Notes: a model not told the origin generated them from the letters alone. Shown: positions 47,501 to 57,045, counted from the first letter of the stretch. The stretch: 64,000 nt of DNA from Cordilura impudica (GCA_963682025.1 OY821519.1:9419168-9483167); one strand, 5' to 3'. A program made the numbers and translations.

Positions 47501-50500
47501 CAGCAATTCAAATAATGCTTTTTGAAATTCAATTGATGTCTTCTGAAATTCTATTTATGTTTTCTGAAATTCAAATGATGTTTTCTGAAATACAATTGCT
47601 GTTTTCTGAAATACAATTGATGTTTTCTGAAATTCTATTGATGTTTTCTGAAATTTAATTGATGTTTTCTGAAACTCGAATGATGTTTTTTGAAATTATA
47701 TTGATGTTTTCTGAAATTCTATTTATGTTTTCTGAAATTCAAATTATGTTTTCTGAAACTCGAATGATGTTTTCTGAAATTCTATTTATGTTTTCTGAAA
47801 TTCAATTGATGTTTTCTGAAATACAATTGATGTTTTCTGAAATACAATTGATTTTTTCTGAAATTCTATTGATGTTTTCTGAAATTCTATTTATGTTTTC
47901 TGAAATTCAAATGATGTTTTCTGAAATACAATTGATGTTTTCTGAAATACAATTGATGTTTTCTGAAATTCTATTGATGTTTTCTGAAATTCAATTGACG
48001 TTTTCTGAAACTCGAATGATGTTTTCTGAAATTATATTGATGTTTTCTGAAATTCTATTTATGTTTTCTGAAATTCAAATGATGTTTTCTGAAACTCGAA
48101 TGATGTTTTCTGAAATTATATTGATGTTTTCTGAAATTCTATTGATGTTTTCTGAAATTCAATTGATGTTTTCTGAAACTCGAATGATGTTTTCTGAAAT
48201 TATATTGATGTTTTCTGAAATTCTATTTATGTTTTCTGAAATGATATTTTCTGAAATTCTATTTATGTTTTCTGAAATTCAATTGATGTTTTCTGAAATT
48301 TTATAGATGTTTTCTGAAATTCTATTTATGTTTTCTGCATTCAAATGATGTTTTCTGAAATTATATTGATGGTTTCTGAAATACAATTGATCGAATGATG
48401 TTTCTGAAATTATATTGATGTTTTCTGAAATTCAATTTATGTTTTCTGAAATTCAAATGATGTTTTCTGAAATTATATTGATGGTTTCTGAAATACAATT
48501 GATGTTTTCTGAAATTCTATTGATGCTTTCTGAAATTCAATTGATGTTTTCTGAAACTCGAATGATGTTTTCTGAAATTATATTGATGTTTTCTGAAATT
48601 CTATTTATGTTTTTTGAAATTCAAATGATGTTTTCTGAAATTATATTGATGGTTTCTGAAATTATATTGATGTTTTCTGAAATTCTGTTTATGTTTTCTG
48701 AAATTCAAGTGATGTTTTCTGAAATTCTATTGATGTTTTCTGAAATTCAATTGATGTTTTCTGAAATTATATTGATGGTTTCTGAAATACAATTGATGTT
48801 GAAATACAATTGATGTTTTTTGAAAGACAATTGGAAAATGTTTAGAAAAGAACATATCATAATTTTTTCACAAATATAATCAGATAAAGTCACACCGATT
48901 TACACTTCAGCTCACACCGATGTGTTACGCTGTTTTTGCGATTGTATTGTGAAATACAAATTTACCCCCCTGCGCGTATAGATGTTTACACATCAAAAAT
49001 ATTCAAAGGCTAGAATTCTTATTAAATGATGAACTCATCTATAATATTAATAGGCTAGGCGATTTCTTGTGACCGATGTTTTCTTCCACCGTTTTAGCCC
49101 GATTTTGATCAAACTATATTATTTGAAAGGTATTTCTTTTTAGCCGTTTTGCAGATTTACAGATTTTTAAATTTTTTCCTTTATTTTGAGTAAATTGCAT
49201 TTATATTTGCTACTAACACATACATAAAATTATACAATGCTATGTGTGTGTTTATTAAATTTGTTAATGTGTTTGTAATAAAAATGAGTTTGTTTTTTTT
49301 TGTGTTGATTTGTGAATTGGCTTTAATTGATTAGCATACCTTTAGGGTCTTCATTTAATGAAAAAATAAAATTTCCTAGAATTTGCATTCGAATTTCGAG
49401 GGCTGGAATCTGCTTGTTTAAATTATTAGAAGAAATCTAAACTATTCAATTTTCTATATGAAGAAAAAATAGTTTTTAAATAAAACACAATATAATCATA
49501 TAGGCATAATTAATTTTTGCAAACATTAACCAGAATCTAAAATATTATAAAAAAAATTTAATTTAAATTTACGAATTGTTCTATACTATTTTCAGCAATT
49601 CACTTCATTTGAAAGCTCTGGTATCCCTGGTTTAACAATCTGGCTACAAAGTTAACATCTGTTTTATTTTTTGAAGTTGGCAACTCGAAATCAAATGTTT
49701 GTATAAATTTGTATGATTTTGTGAGATTTGTGAGATTTTTTGAGTGGTAGCAAGCGATAGTTATTGTGTTTATTAATTAAATATAAAAATAATAAAAGTG
49801 AAATTTATTAAAATAGAATGTTACAAACAATAAAAAAAAGTGTTAAAAACACGAGTTACTTAGGTTTGTCTCTCCTACCACAATTCCAATTTCGAATGCA
49901 TTGGGTAATTGCCCATGAACAGTTTCTCCTGAAGATATTTTTTCACCAATACAATCATAAGTCACACAGCGTTATCTCCTTCAGCTCACACCGATATAAG
50001 TTACGCTGTTTTTGTGATTGTATTGTGAAATAGAAATTTACCCCCCTGCGCGTATAGATGTTTACACATCAAAAAGGATATCTGTTGGTTTAAATCAGGA
50101 TTACTGTAGATACTGGTCCAATTGATTATATTAATTTCATTTAAAAGAGCATCATAGTTAATATTCTTGTAATCACGGAAAGTAATATGCTGTGGTTTTT
50201 CATGTTTAAAATAAGGAAGGTTAAAGGTCATATATATGACGTCATGTTTTGAGAAATTAGGAGAAGAAAACTGGTCATGCAAAAGAACTTTTCTAATATC
50301 TGAGACAAAGAACACGTCAATAAGGGTACTACTCATTGAAGTGAAGTGAGTGGGGATAGTAGTGTTTACAGCTATAAGCCCAATCGGTTGGAAAAGTGAA
50401 ATTAGATCAGAATCAATGAGCAAATTTCCATTTAGGTCTCCAGAAAGAATAATATCACTATAAGATAAACAATTTTCATCTAACATATTAACAACCGGAG

Positions 50501-52179
50501 AAATATCTAGTGAATCATTAGGCCTATATAAAACACCTATGAGACATTTGCTTACGTCACGAGGAAGTTCAATAAATACAAAATCATATTCTTCATCGAT
50601 AGATTTGCAAACAAATCGAGAACGTAATTGTTTCTTGACATACATTGCAACGCCTCCAGCACGTTTACCAGTATTCCTATCAGCTCTAAATAAATCATAG
50701 CCGTCTAATTTGACCTGAAAGTTTTTTATCTTATTCGGATTGAACCATGTTTCAGATATACAAATTACATCAATTCCTGAGTTTTCAAAAATGTATCGAA
50801 ATTCATCAAATTTACAAAAAAGACTTTGAGCATTTAAGTGACAAATTTTTAAACCTTCCTTTTGTTTACCAATTATACGAATCATAGAATGAGTGTTGTA
50901 TTTGGAACTCGACCGAATATTAGAAGAAGTCATAATAAAGTATTAAGCAAATATCAACATCAAATAAGAAATACTCAAAAAATTTAAAATAAAAAGGCAT
51001 AATAAAAAGGAGAGATATAAAAAAAATACAAAAATATAAATAGGTTATGGAAATAATTACGACTGTTTTAAATTTTAAAATATTACTGGCGAAACCCTTC
51101 TACTACAGAAACTGGAAAGTTGTCACGTGTTTTTCGATGTTTCAATATTTTCCAGAAAATGCACATTCTCCACACAAAACGCAATATCGGACTTAGAGCG
51201 TTTGGCATAAATAAGGCCACGGCGAGTGTAAACTGATGAGAGTAGTTTTTTCCGTTTTAACTTAATTGCTTCCTTAAGAAGATTGTGGTTAAATCTGGTT
51301 AGAGCTTCATTTATATAGAATGGTTCATTAGAATCAAAACCAGCATGGCAAAGGCGGAGAAGGTCTTCAGAGTTACGACGAAAAACAGCAGCTTGCTTCA
51401 AAATATAATTTTTCTCCTGAGCTGATGACAATTTTATGGCAATAGCAGGATCAATAACGTTATCATTTTTACTATTGTTTCGAGAGTTTTGAAGACGAGT
51501 TATTTTAATTATATTTGGAACAGTTGCATTAATGGTCTCACAAATATTCATAAATGTAGTCTGTAAGTTTTCATTTTCATAGTATGGAATGCCGTGAATT
51601 CGTATCTCATTAGCGACTTTAGTATTTTCTTGCTTGTCCAAAGATCGCTTTAAGGTATCAATTTCATTTTTAAGGTCAACAATTTGCGGAATAATTTGTT
51701 CTAAATTGCTGACCCTGTCGGAGACAGAATATATTTTTTCCTCAATGTTGACAATTTTAGTTAATATACGCTCCTCAGACTCCTTTATTTTAAATGCAAT
51801 GTTATTAGATATGTCAATTGACATTCTGGAAAAACGTTCTTCCATTAATAGCATAAGTTGGGAATCAGGATTCATTTTATGCCAAATTATAAGAACAATT
51901 TAGTCACTAAATACCGTGTCGATAGAATATTATTCTGGGCTTTTTTTTAATTATTAGTTGTAGGAAATTGATGGCAACTCTTTATAAGTTTTTTTGAGTT
52001 GTTATGATTTAAATTATTTAACACAGTTTTTTTGTATTTTATGACTAACTCAAGAGAATACTTATTAGCACCCGATGTTTAATTTAAAAATAAATTTAAA
52101 AATAAATGAAAAATTGCAAAATGCAATGAAATTTGTTTTATTTATTTTCAGAACTAAAATTTTACAAAAACGGTGTTAA
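44510..52179 (+). CDS. Multi-exon reading frame in the TIR transposon, split by a LINE in its last intron
   Basis: Exon A (about 44510-44620) reads through KCGGQFFIAKNFEAESEDF and ends at CAA/GTAAGT. Exon B (44768-44949, after a T-rich tract and AAG) includes RDDAKLNLMSCQETLKVHLK and FPTFLLDSSL. Exon C (45012-45127, after CTTATAG) includes FDFKLRYDEIKPNELFNNWQ and ends CAG/GTATTC. The split codons match across each junction, with lengths of 182 and 116 nt and phases 1, 0 and 2, and no stop. A possible last exon (52152-52179, after TTTATTTTCAG) continues the frame for eight codons to TAA. No start ATG is visible; an in-frame stop precedes exon A. I do not recognise the family. The Asp, Cys and Trp residues do not reveal a known catalytic motif. 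It may be the C-terminal part of the transposase or a captured host exon set. Confidence 0.5.
45446..47240 (-). pseudogene. LINE ORF2, reverse transcriptase part
   Basis: The upstream part (47240-46675) reads YDKYVPVRKKTVKSS, STKPWFNQNICDLI and SLDGMNPIFIKAILPQ. The downstream part (46678-45446) has KQSGFRRKRGC, LLDHSKAFDSVDHDIL (first catalytic Asp), RGVPQGSILGPLLF, and MYADDVQLY (catalytic Asp pair), followed by a thumb and C-terminal region ending FKKELFKLFLN. The two parts are in different frames. About 50 residues expected between IKAILPQVL and the QMNEHI segment are missing, so the frame break is a deletion. The enzyme would do target-primed reverse transcription; this copy lacks the first fingers motifs and is inactive. 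Confidence 0.85.
47342..48835 (+). repeat. 21-bp satellite, about 70 units, with four-unit higher-order repeats
   Basis: The unit is ATGTTTTCTGAAATTCAATTG with variants ending CTCGAATG, TTATATTG, TTCTATTT and TTCAAATG. These four variants recur in the same order, an 84-bp higher-order unit, around 47745, 48008, 48095, 48177 and 48553. Because 21 is a multiple of three, plus-strand frames stay open (47344-47658, 47659-48306, 48415-48813) and predict MFSEIQL heptads. There is no sign of selection for coding, and frames are broken by length changes near 48300 and 48400. Confidence 0.95.
49038..49416 (+). mobile_element. Helitron-like element H7
   Basis: It starts TCTATAATATTAATAGG (preceded by A) and ends with TCGAATTTCGA, GGGCTGGAATCTG and CTTG (the usual CTAG with one change), followed by T. 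It is 379 bp. It lies between the two right arms of E3. Confidence 0.85.
49417..49943. other. AT-rich stretch between H7 and the outer arm of E3
   Basis: It has no counterpart elsewhere in the window that I can see. A plus-strand open stretch from 49818 runs into the outer E3 arm, but no domain is visible. It may be host sequence carried by the composite. Confidence 0.3.
50078..50933 (-). CDS. LINE ORF2, endonuclease part (truncated by insertion)
   Basis: The minus-strand start at 50933 is followed, after about 28 residues, by an exonuclease-endonuclease-phosphatase fold. Visible motifs are LKICHLNAQSL (Asn), CISETWF (catalytic Glu), GVAMYVKKQL, LIGVLYRP, SGDLNGN (Asp and Asn of the GDxN motif) and FSKHDVIYMTF (final His region). 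The frame is intact for about 285 residues, then runs into the E3 element. The enzyme nicks target DNA to prime reverse transcription. The first 28 residues could be linker, and the true start may differ. Confidence 0.85.
51123..51875 (-). CDS. LINE ORF1 protein
   Basis: A 250-residue open frame on the minus strand. Residues about 20-90 form a coiled coil (heptad-like ISNNIAFKIKESEERILTK and DLKNEIDTLKRSL). Residues about 95-175 (RIHGIPYYENENLQ and ITRLQ) look like the RRM-type domain of LINE ORF1 proteins, followed by a basic C-terminal domain (LLKEAIKLKRKKLLSSVYTR). Such proteins trimerise and bind the element's RNA. It is 189 bp upstream of ORF2 in the same element and has no stops, so the insertion may be fairly young. 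The assignment rests on architecture and neighbours. Confidence 0.75.
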   Translation of the reverse strand: MNPDSQLMLLMEERFSRMSIDISNNIAFKIKESEERILTKIVNIEEKIYSVSDRVSNLEQIIPQIVDLKNEIDTLKRSLDKQENTKVANEIRIHGIPYYENENLQTTFMNICETINATVPNIIKITRLQNSRNNSKNDNVIDPAIAIKLSSAQEKNYILKQAAVFRRNSEDLLRLCHAGFDSNEPFYINEALTRFNHNLLKEAIKLKRKKLLSSVYTRRGLIYAKRSKSDIAFCVENVHFLENIETSKNT

Positions 52180-52719
52180 TTTTAGCCCTGAGTAGGTTAA
52201 AAGTAACACCCGTATAGCAAACGATTAATTTTTGTGGGGTATTGAAAATTACACTTATTCAAGAATACAATCCATTCCGGATGGTATTAATCCAATTCAT
52301 TTTAATAGTTTAAATAAACCATGTTTGGTGTAGAAATAATTCAATAGGGTACTACATTAATGCTTCTTACGTATTGTTTATATAATATTGTAGTTTAATT
52401 CTAATACCAAACAAGAATCTAACGTAATAAATATTATTATTATTTTAATGCCCTAAAAAATAGAGTAAAAATCAAATCTCTTTCACTGTCTCTCTTTATT
52501 TTAATACTATACTGGAGTAAATTTAATTCTTTTTTGGATTTGTTATATATACACACCGGCTAGGTATTAAAATTAATCTAAAACTTTTTACTGTGCAGAA
52601 CACTATAGAAACATCATATTTTTCATTTTTTTTTACTTTTTCAGAGATTTCCCTGGACCTGTTCCGATTTCAATGGTTTTTGAAATAGAAATCTTTCCAT
52701 GAATTTGGAGAATCATTCT

Positions 52720-53085
52720 CACTAAAAATGATCGCCTTTGCTATCCTATTGAGGGCGTGATCGTGACAAGAACAACATCGAAAATTATATTTTTTCAAGA
52801 CTTTTTTTGGTTCTTCATTCAAATCTCGGGCCCTAACCGACCGATTTGGACGATTTTAAATAGCAAACTTTTCAGGATGTTAATGAATCATTTTTTATGT
52901 CAGCGAGCACCCTAGCTGCCCGATTGATGCCGCCATCGTGATTTCCACAGACGGACAGATGGACAGACGGCATCGCTATATCAACTCCGGTTGTTATAAG
53001 GATCACAAATATATATATTTTATGGGGTCCAATTCTAATTATTACAAACGGAATGACAAACTTATATATACCCTCTGCACACTGG
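52720..53085 (-). mobile_element. DINE-1-like element fragment, TATACCC end
   Basis: In plus-strand order: GGGCGTGATCGTGACAAGAA, a GACGGACAGATGGACAGACG core (about 52951-52970), GGAATGACAAACTTATATAT and ACCCTCTGCACACTGGAGTG ending GAGGGAATA. The complement resembles the start at 16753 (CCCTCCA, CACTGTGCAGGGGGTAT, GTTTGTCATTCC). The hairpin end is not identified. Confidence 0.6.
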
Positions 53086-54299
53086 AGTGGAGGGAATAAT
53101 TACAATATTTTAAGATAAGAGAACCCCTCTAATATTCATATTTGCCTAAGAACATTAAGAACTTTTCCCATTTTTCCAATTTTATTAAAAACAACACTAA
53201 CTAAATTTAAATCTTCATCTACGTCCGATTAATTGCCGACCACATTAAAAACAATTAAATTAAAATATGAAATTTAAATAAAAGACTGCAGTGTGTTGTT
53301 GTTTTTTTTTATCACTCATTAATAATTAATTTCTTTATCTTTTAAACTGACCTACGATAATTTTTTTTAGATATTCATCAAATAATCTTTTGTTTTTTTT
53401 TTTAAACAGTTAACAATTATTAAAATTAATATAAACAAAATTAAATATACATATGTACATGCCATATGTATGCATGATTTCATGAATGAACGAATGATAA
53501 AAATGAATGAATGAATGTCTGTATTTTTTTAAACAAATCTACAACTGTCAAACAAATCATTTGTCATTCATCACGTTTGTTTTTTTTCCCTTATTTTCTC
53601 AAATATTCAAATATTGAATAGACGTCCGACCCCCTGTCTGACCAACCGTCTCTTTCTAACGCATTTCCTTTTCAAATGATTCAAAACACTTCAAACTTTG
53701 CATAAATAATCCCGCTCTAAGACAATTTATACTAATTTTAGCTTTTTTTTTCTCTTCTAATAATTATTCACTTGTTTCTTTTTAAAAAATGTACATATAT
53801 TTAAAATATTTATACATATAATTCCTAATTCCTAAAAAAAAAAATAAGAAATTAATTTGGAAAAAAATTTTACATATTTTTTTCATCAATTTAAAAAAGA
53901 ATACCAAAGACTACGAGTCAAAAATAAATAAATAAAAAAGTAAACAAAACGTAAAAAAATATTTAAAAACAAAAAAAATCATTCATTAAAAACGTAAGAA
54001 TTAAATAATGTGTGTGCGCGCACGCTTCAAACTTAATAAGTCTTTGGGAAAATAATAAAAAAAAAAAACAAAAAAAAAAAAAAAAAATAATAATAAAGAA
54101 AAAACTTATTCAAAACTCTTCAATATTCGTAATGAATATTTTAACACTTAATCCAGTAAATGTTATTAATAATTAATGTTGTTGCTGTTGTTGTTGCTTC
54201 TTCGGTAATAAAATTAACCAAAACAAAAGAGAATTGTACATATTTACATTTATTAATAAATTTACAGCAACAACAACGCACATTAACATCTAATTATGG
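53086..54299. other. Gene-free AT-rich stretch
   Basis: AT-rich DNA with A-runs (around 54060-54090) and an (ATGA)n-like stretch at 53480-53520. No exon or element end was found. The complexity is somewhat higher than elsewhere, so it may be host spacer or intron. Confidence 0.35.
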
Positions 54300-55169
54300 T
54301 AGTGAATTTTGATCAGCATGATGACGGATATTCAAAAGTTATTAAAAGCAAACAACTCACGATTTTTATTTCTTTTATTTAAAAAAATGATCTCTTCCTT
54401 TTAATAAGAAAATCAATGTTATCTCACTTTAAATTTAATACGATGCTATCAAAAGCCTGGATCTGTAAAATATAGTAAAACCCAGCAGGAAGGCAGACGG
54501 AATACTATATACATTTTCAAATATACTTGTTCAGCAACAATGTTGCAAATCATGCCTCATTAGGGAAGACCAATATTATATGATTTTTTTTATTGACCGT
54601 AACTTCCCTTAGAAATTTTCACTTAATTTATATTTAGGAGTCCCATTGTCGCCAATAGTAATAAAGGGTTGATATCAGAAATTAATTATTTTTTTTTTAA
54701 GAACTACTAAAGTATTATTAAGAAATTAGATCGAAATCTTTTCCCAAATATCTAATATTTTAAAGGAATTTTTATCAACACGATGATGGATATTGAACTT
54801 ACGATTTATAAATTATATTTCTTTTATTAAAAAAAAAAAGAAACAGAAATGTTTTCTCACTTTAAGTTGTGAATGATTCTACCACAGGCCTTCTCTGTAA
54901 AAGATTGTTAAACCCAGCAGGAAGGCAGATTAAAAACTTATATACATTTGCTAATAAAGTTATTCAGCAACAATGTTGCAGAACGTGCCTCATTAGCATG
55001 TATGTTTGTATGCTTGTATGTTTGTTTAACCTTTATAGGAGCGTTATTTTTTTTGGATTTTTCAAGTGGGCGTGGCACCTCCCATATAAAAAAAATTTTT
55101 AACATCACATATCTGAAGCTATCAGATAAGAGAAGATCATAAAAAGAGTCCTGAAACTTTGTAGTAGTA

Positions 55170-56472
55170 AAGGGTTATTCAACAGGGACGCTACAAAAGT
55201 AGAAAGACAGGGACAGCAAACGACGCCATATTTCTTGCCGCTCTTTTGACATGTCTCTTCAGTAAGGTTTGCCATTACATGATGGAAAGATATACGAGCC
55301 AACAACGAGTCGAAATTATTAAAATTTACTACCGAATTTCGGAGTCAGTGGCCTCAACGTTAAGAGCGCTACGTCCAATTTATGGTCGTCATAATCGTCC
55401 TAGCAGATCAACAATTGAGCGTCTAGTGGAAAAATTTGAATCCACAGGCACAGTACAAAATGTTCCCGTGCCAGTGAGACAAAGAAGTGCCCGTAGTGTC
55501 GAGAATATTGCTGCCGCTGAGGCTTCAGTTGAAGAAAGCCCAAATGTGTCTCTCACACGTCGTTCTCAAGCGTTGGGCATCTCTGTGACGTCGTTGTGGC
55601 GAATTTTGCGAAAAGATCTTGGCCTACATCCTTACAGGATCAAATTGACGCAATAATTGAAGGCGCTTGACCACCAGAAGCGTCGTATGTTCGTGAATTG
55701 GGCTGAGCAACAACTTGAAAATGATTCGGATTTTGATCGAAAAATCATCTTCAGCGATGAGGCTCATTTCTGGCTGAATGGCTTCGTCAATAAACAAAGT
55801 ATGCGTTATTTGTTAGACAGCAATACACACGTACTCCTTGAGTCATCATTGCATCCCGAAAAAATTACGGTTTGGTGCGGTTTATGGGTCGGCGGCGGCA
55901 TTGGGCCGTACTTTTTCCGTGATGATCAAGACCGACACGTTACTGTGAATGGGAATCGCTACCGTTCAATGATAACCCAATATTTTTGGCTCCAATTGGA
56001 TGATATGGACTTGGAGGACATATGGTTCCAACAAGACGGCGCCACAAGCCACACAGCGAATGTCACAATCAATTTATTGGAAATCAAGTTTGGAGAACGT
56101 GTTATCTCACGAAATGGTCCAGTCGATTAGCCGCCTCGGTCGTGCGATTTGACGCCGTTGGACTATTTCCTGTGGGGCTATGTGAAGTCTATGGTCTATG
56201 CCAACAATTCAGCGACGATTGATGAACTTCGTACGAATATCGTACGTGAAATAGCAGCAGTATCGGCCGATTTATGCTTGAAAACCGTCGAAAATTGGGT
56301 TCAGCGTCTGGACTTCTTCAAGCGTGCCCGTGGTGGCCATGCAGAAAAGATCGATTTCCATACATAATGTCATCGAACGTACTTTCACGGGAATAAAGAA
56401 TTTCATTGATATCCAAAACCGTTTTTGTTTTATTTAAAAAAACTTTTGTAGCGCTCTTATTGAAAAACCCTT
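55170..56472 (+). mobile_element. mariner-superfamily transposon, rosa-like (DD41D)
   Basis: The ends AAGGGTTATTCAACAGGGAC and the complement of ATTGAAAAACCCTT form inverted repeats of about 30 bp that include GCTACAAAAGT. TA flanks both sides (55168-55169 and 56473-56474). The length is 1,303 bp. It inserted in a Helitron tandem repeat. The transposase has two in-frame stops but no frameshift, indicating a fairly recent arrival. Confidence 0.9.
55282..56367 (+). pseudogene. mariner-like DD41D transposase with two nonsense codons
   Basis: The likely start is MERYTSQQRVEIIKIYY at 55282 (upstream Met codons are at 55246 and 55279). Paired helix-turn-helix domains occupy about residues 1-120 (RPSRSTIERLVEKFE and LGISVTSLWRILRKDLGLHP). 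Catalytic residues: IIFSDEAHFWLNG, WFQQDGATSHTA and LTPLDYFLWGY. There are 41 residues between the second and third Asp, the spacing of the rosa group known from tephritid flies. TAA at 55654-55656 and TAG at 56128-56130 (where WPPRSCDL would be expected) interrupt one otherwise intact frame of about 361 codons ending at 56367. The intact enzyme cuts and pastes at TA; this copy would need trans supply. Confidence 0.9.
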
Positions 56473-57045
56473 TACATTAGTAATGTGAGTTGTCGGGCTA
56501 AAAATGGACATGATCAAATCAGTGGGCGTGGCACCTCCCATGCATGGTAAATACATTTCGTCATATATCTAGAGTACTATGGTGAACAGAATCTTGAAAC
56601 TTTCTGCACATCAATTGGTTGTTAATGTGAGTAGTCGTACCAAACATGGGCGGGATTTGGTTAGTGGGCGTGGCCGCCATACAACAAACATTATCTGTAT
56701 TATAATAATAATTTCGACAGTCTTGAAACTACGTGAGTTCACGAATGATGAGTGTGGGAAGTTGTTTGAAAAATGGGCGAGATCAAATCAGTGGGCGTGG
56801 CACCTCCCATATAGAGATGCATAGAAACAAGTTATATGGTAAAACAACGTTTACCGGGTCAGCTAGTATTGTATAAAACACAAAATATACTATAGACCGT
56901 AACTCCCCTTAGGATAAATGCATAACGGGAAGGCGATTTTCAATACGGAGTCACATTGACGCCAATAGCAATAAAAGGTTAATATGAGAAATTAATTATT
57001 TTTTAATAAAATCCTTTTCGAAATACCTAACATTTCAATATTTTG

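Larger units (their letters stand above)
47248..50070 (+). mobile_element. Array-carrying element E3 (composite), inserted in LINE ORF2
   Basis: The left arm TCATGTGAGTCCAATCACAA starts at 47248. A 21-bp satellite follows, then a right arm at 48869-48994 ending TAGATGTTTACACATC. Next come a Helitron (49038-49416), about 520 bp of other DNA, and a second right arm at 49944-50070 ending with the same TAGATGTTTACACATC. LINE codons stop at QISF on one side (50078) and resume with YEATTYLYDKY on the other (47240), with only an A/T-run at the junction, so the whole block entered as one insertion or grew after one. The right arm contains an inverted pair CAATACAATCA and TGATTGTATTG. Confidence 0.8.
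45300..51960 (-). mobile_element. CR1-like non-LTR retrotransposon (LINE), nearly full length but split
   Basis: On the minus strand it has ORF1 (51875-51123), then ORF2 with an AP-like endonuclease (50933-50078) and a reverse transcriptase (47240-45446). A 2.8-kb array element (47248-50070) splits ORF2. The 3' end lies in a TA-rich, TTTTATATT-type stretch near 45300-45370, and the 5' end is somewhere in 51900-52130. No unambiguous target duplication was seen. The ORF1 type and the YADDVQLY motif suggest the CR1 group; the clade is not resolved. It lies inside the presumed last intron of the TIR transposon's reading frame. Confidence 0.8.
43972..52595 (+). mobile_element. TIR DNA transposon of unassigned superfamily, interrupted by a LINE
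   Basis: CACAGTAAAAAGTTTT at 43972 is exactly inverted at 52580-52595. The match continues with a few mismatches to about 32 bp (TTAATTTTAA follows on both sides). The first and last 500 bp carry many copies of a GGTATTAA-like motif in both orientations, as expected of subterminal transposase sites. Inside is a small spliced reading frame on the plus strand. A 6.6-kb LINE insertion accounts for most of the length; without it the element would be about 2 kb. No target duplication is clear (AACAA left, CAGAA right). CAC-starting ends occur in Transib and Chapaev-type elements, but I cannot assign it. Confidence 0.7.
54997..56867 (+). mobile_element. Helitron-like element carrying a mariner
   Basis: The 3' end reads GTTTACCGGGTCAG plus CTAG at 56864-56867, followed by T. 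The 5' side begins within a (TGTATGTTTG)-like stretch after CTCATTAG and appears to lack the canonical TC. Units of about 135 bp with AGTGGGCGTGGCACCTCCCA (about 55066, 56521, 56662, 56792) match those of the Helitron at 18248-19355. Without the 1.3-kb mariner it is about 570 bp. Confidence 0.7.
54300..57045. repeat. Old direct duplication broken by a Helitron
   Basis: Block A (54300-54570: ATGATGACGGATATTCAA, AACCCAGCAGGAAGGCAGA, CAGCAACAATGTTGCA, GCCTCATTAG) recurs at about 54770-54996. Block B (54590-54760: GACCGTAACTTCCCTTAG, CGCCAATAGTAATAAAGGGT) recurs at 56893-57045. So the order was A-B-A'-B', and a Helitron (54997-56867) inserted between A' and B'. Confidence 0.7.

Noticed and set aside
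47344..48813. Three long MFSEIQ heptad frames that look like a coiled-coil protein
   Set aside because: The 21-bp satellite forces a repeated heptad. No promoter, splice or non-repeat coding sequence is attached, so I list it as a repeat only.
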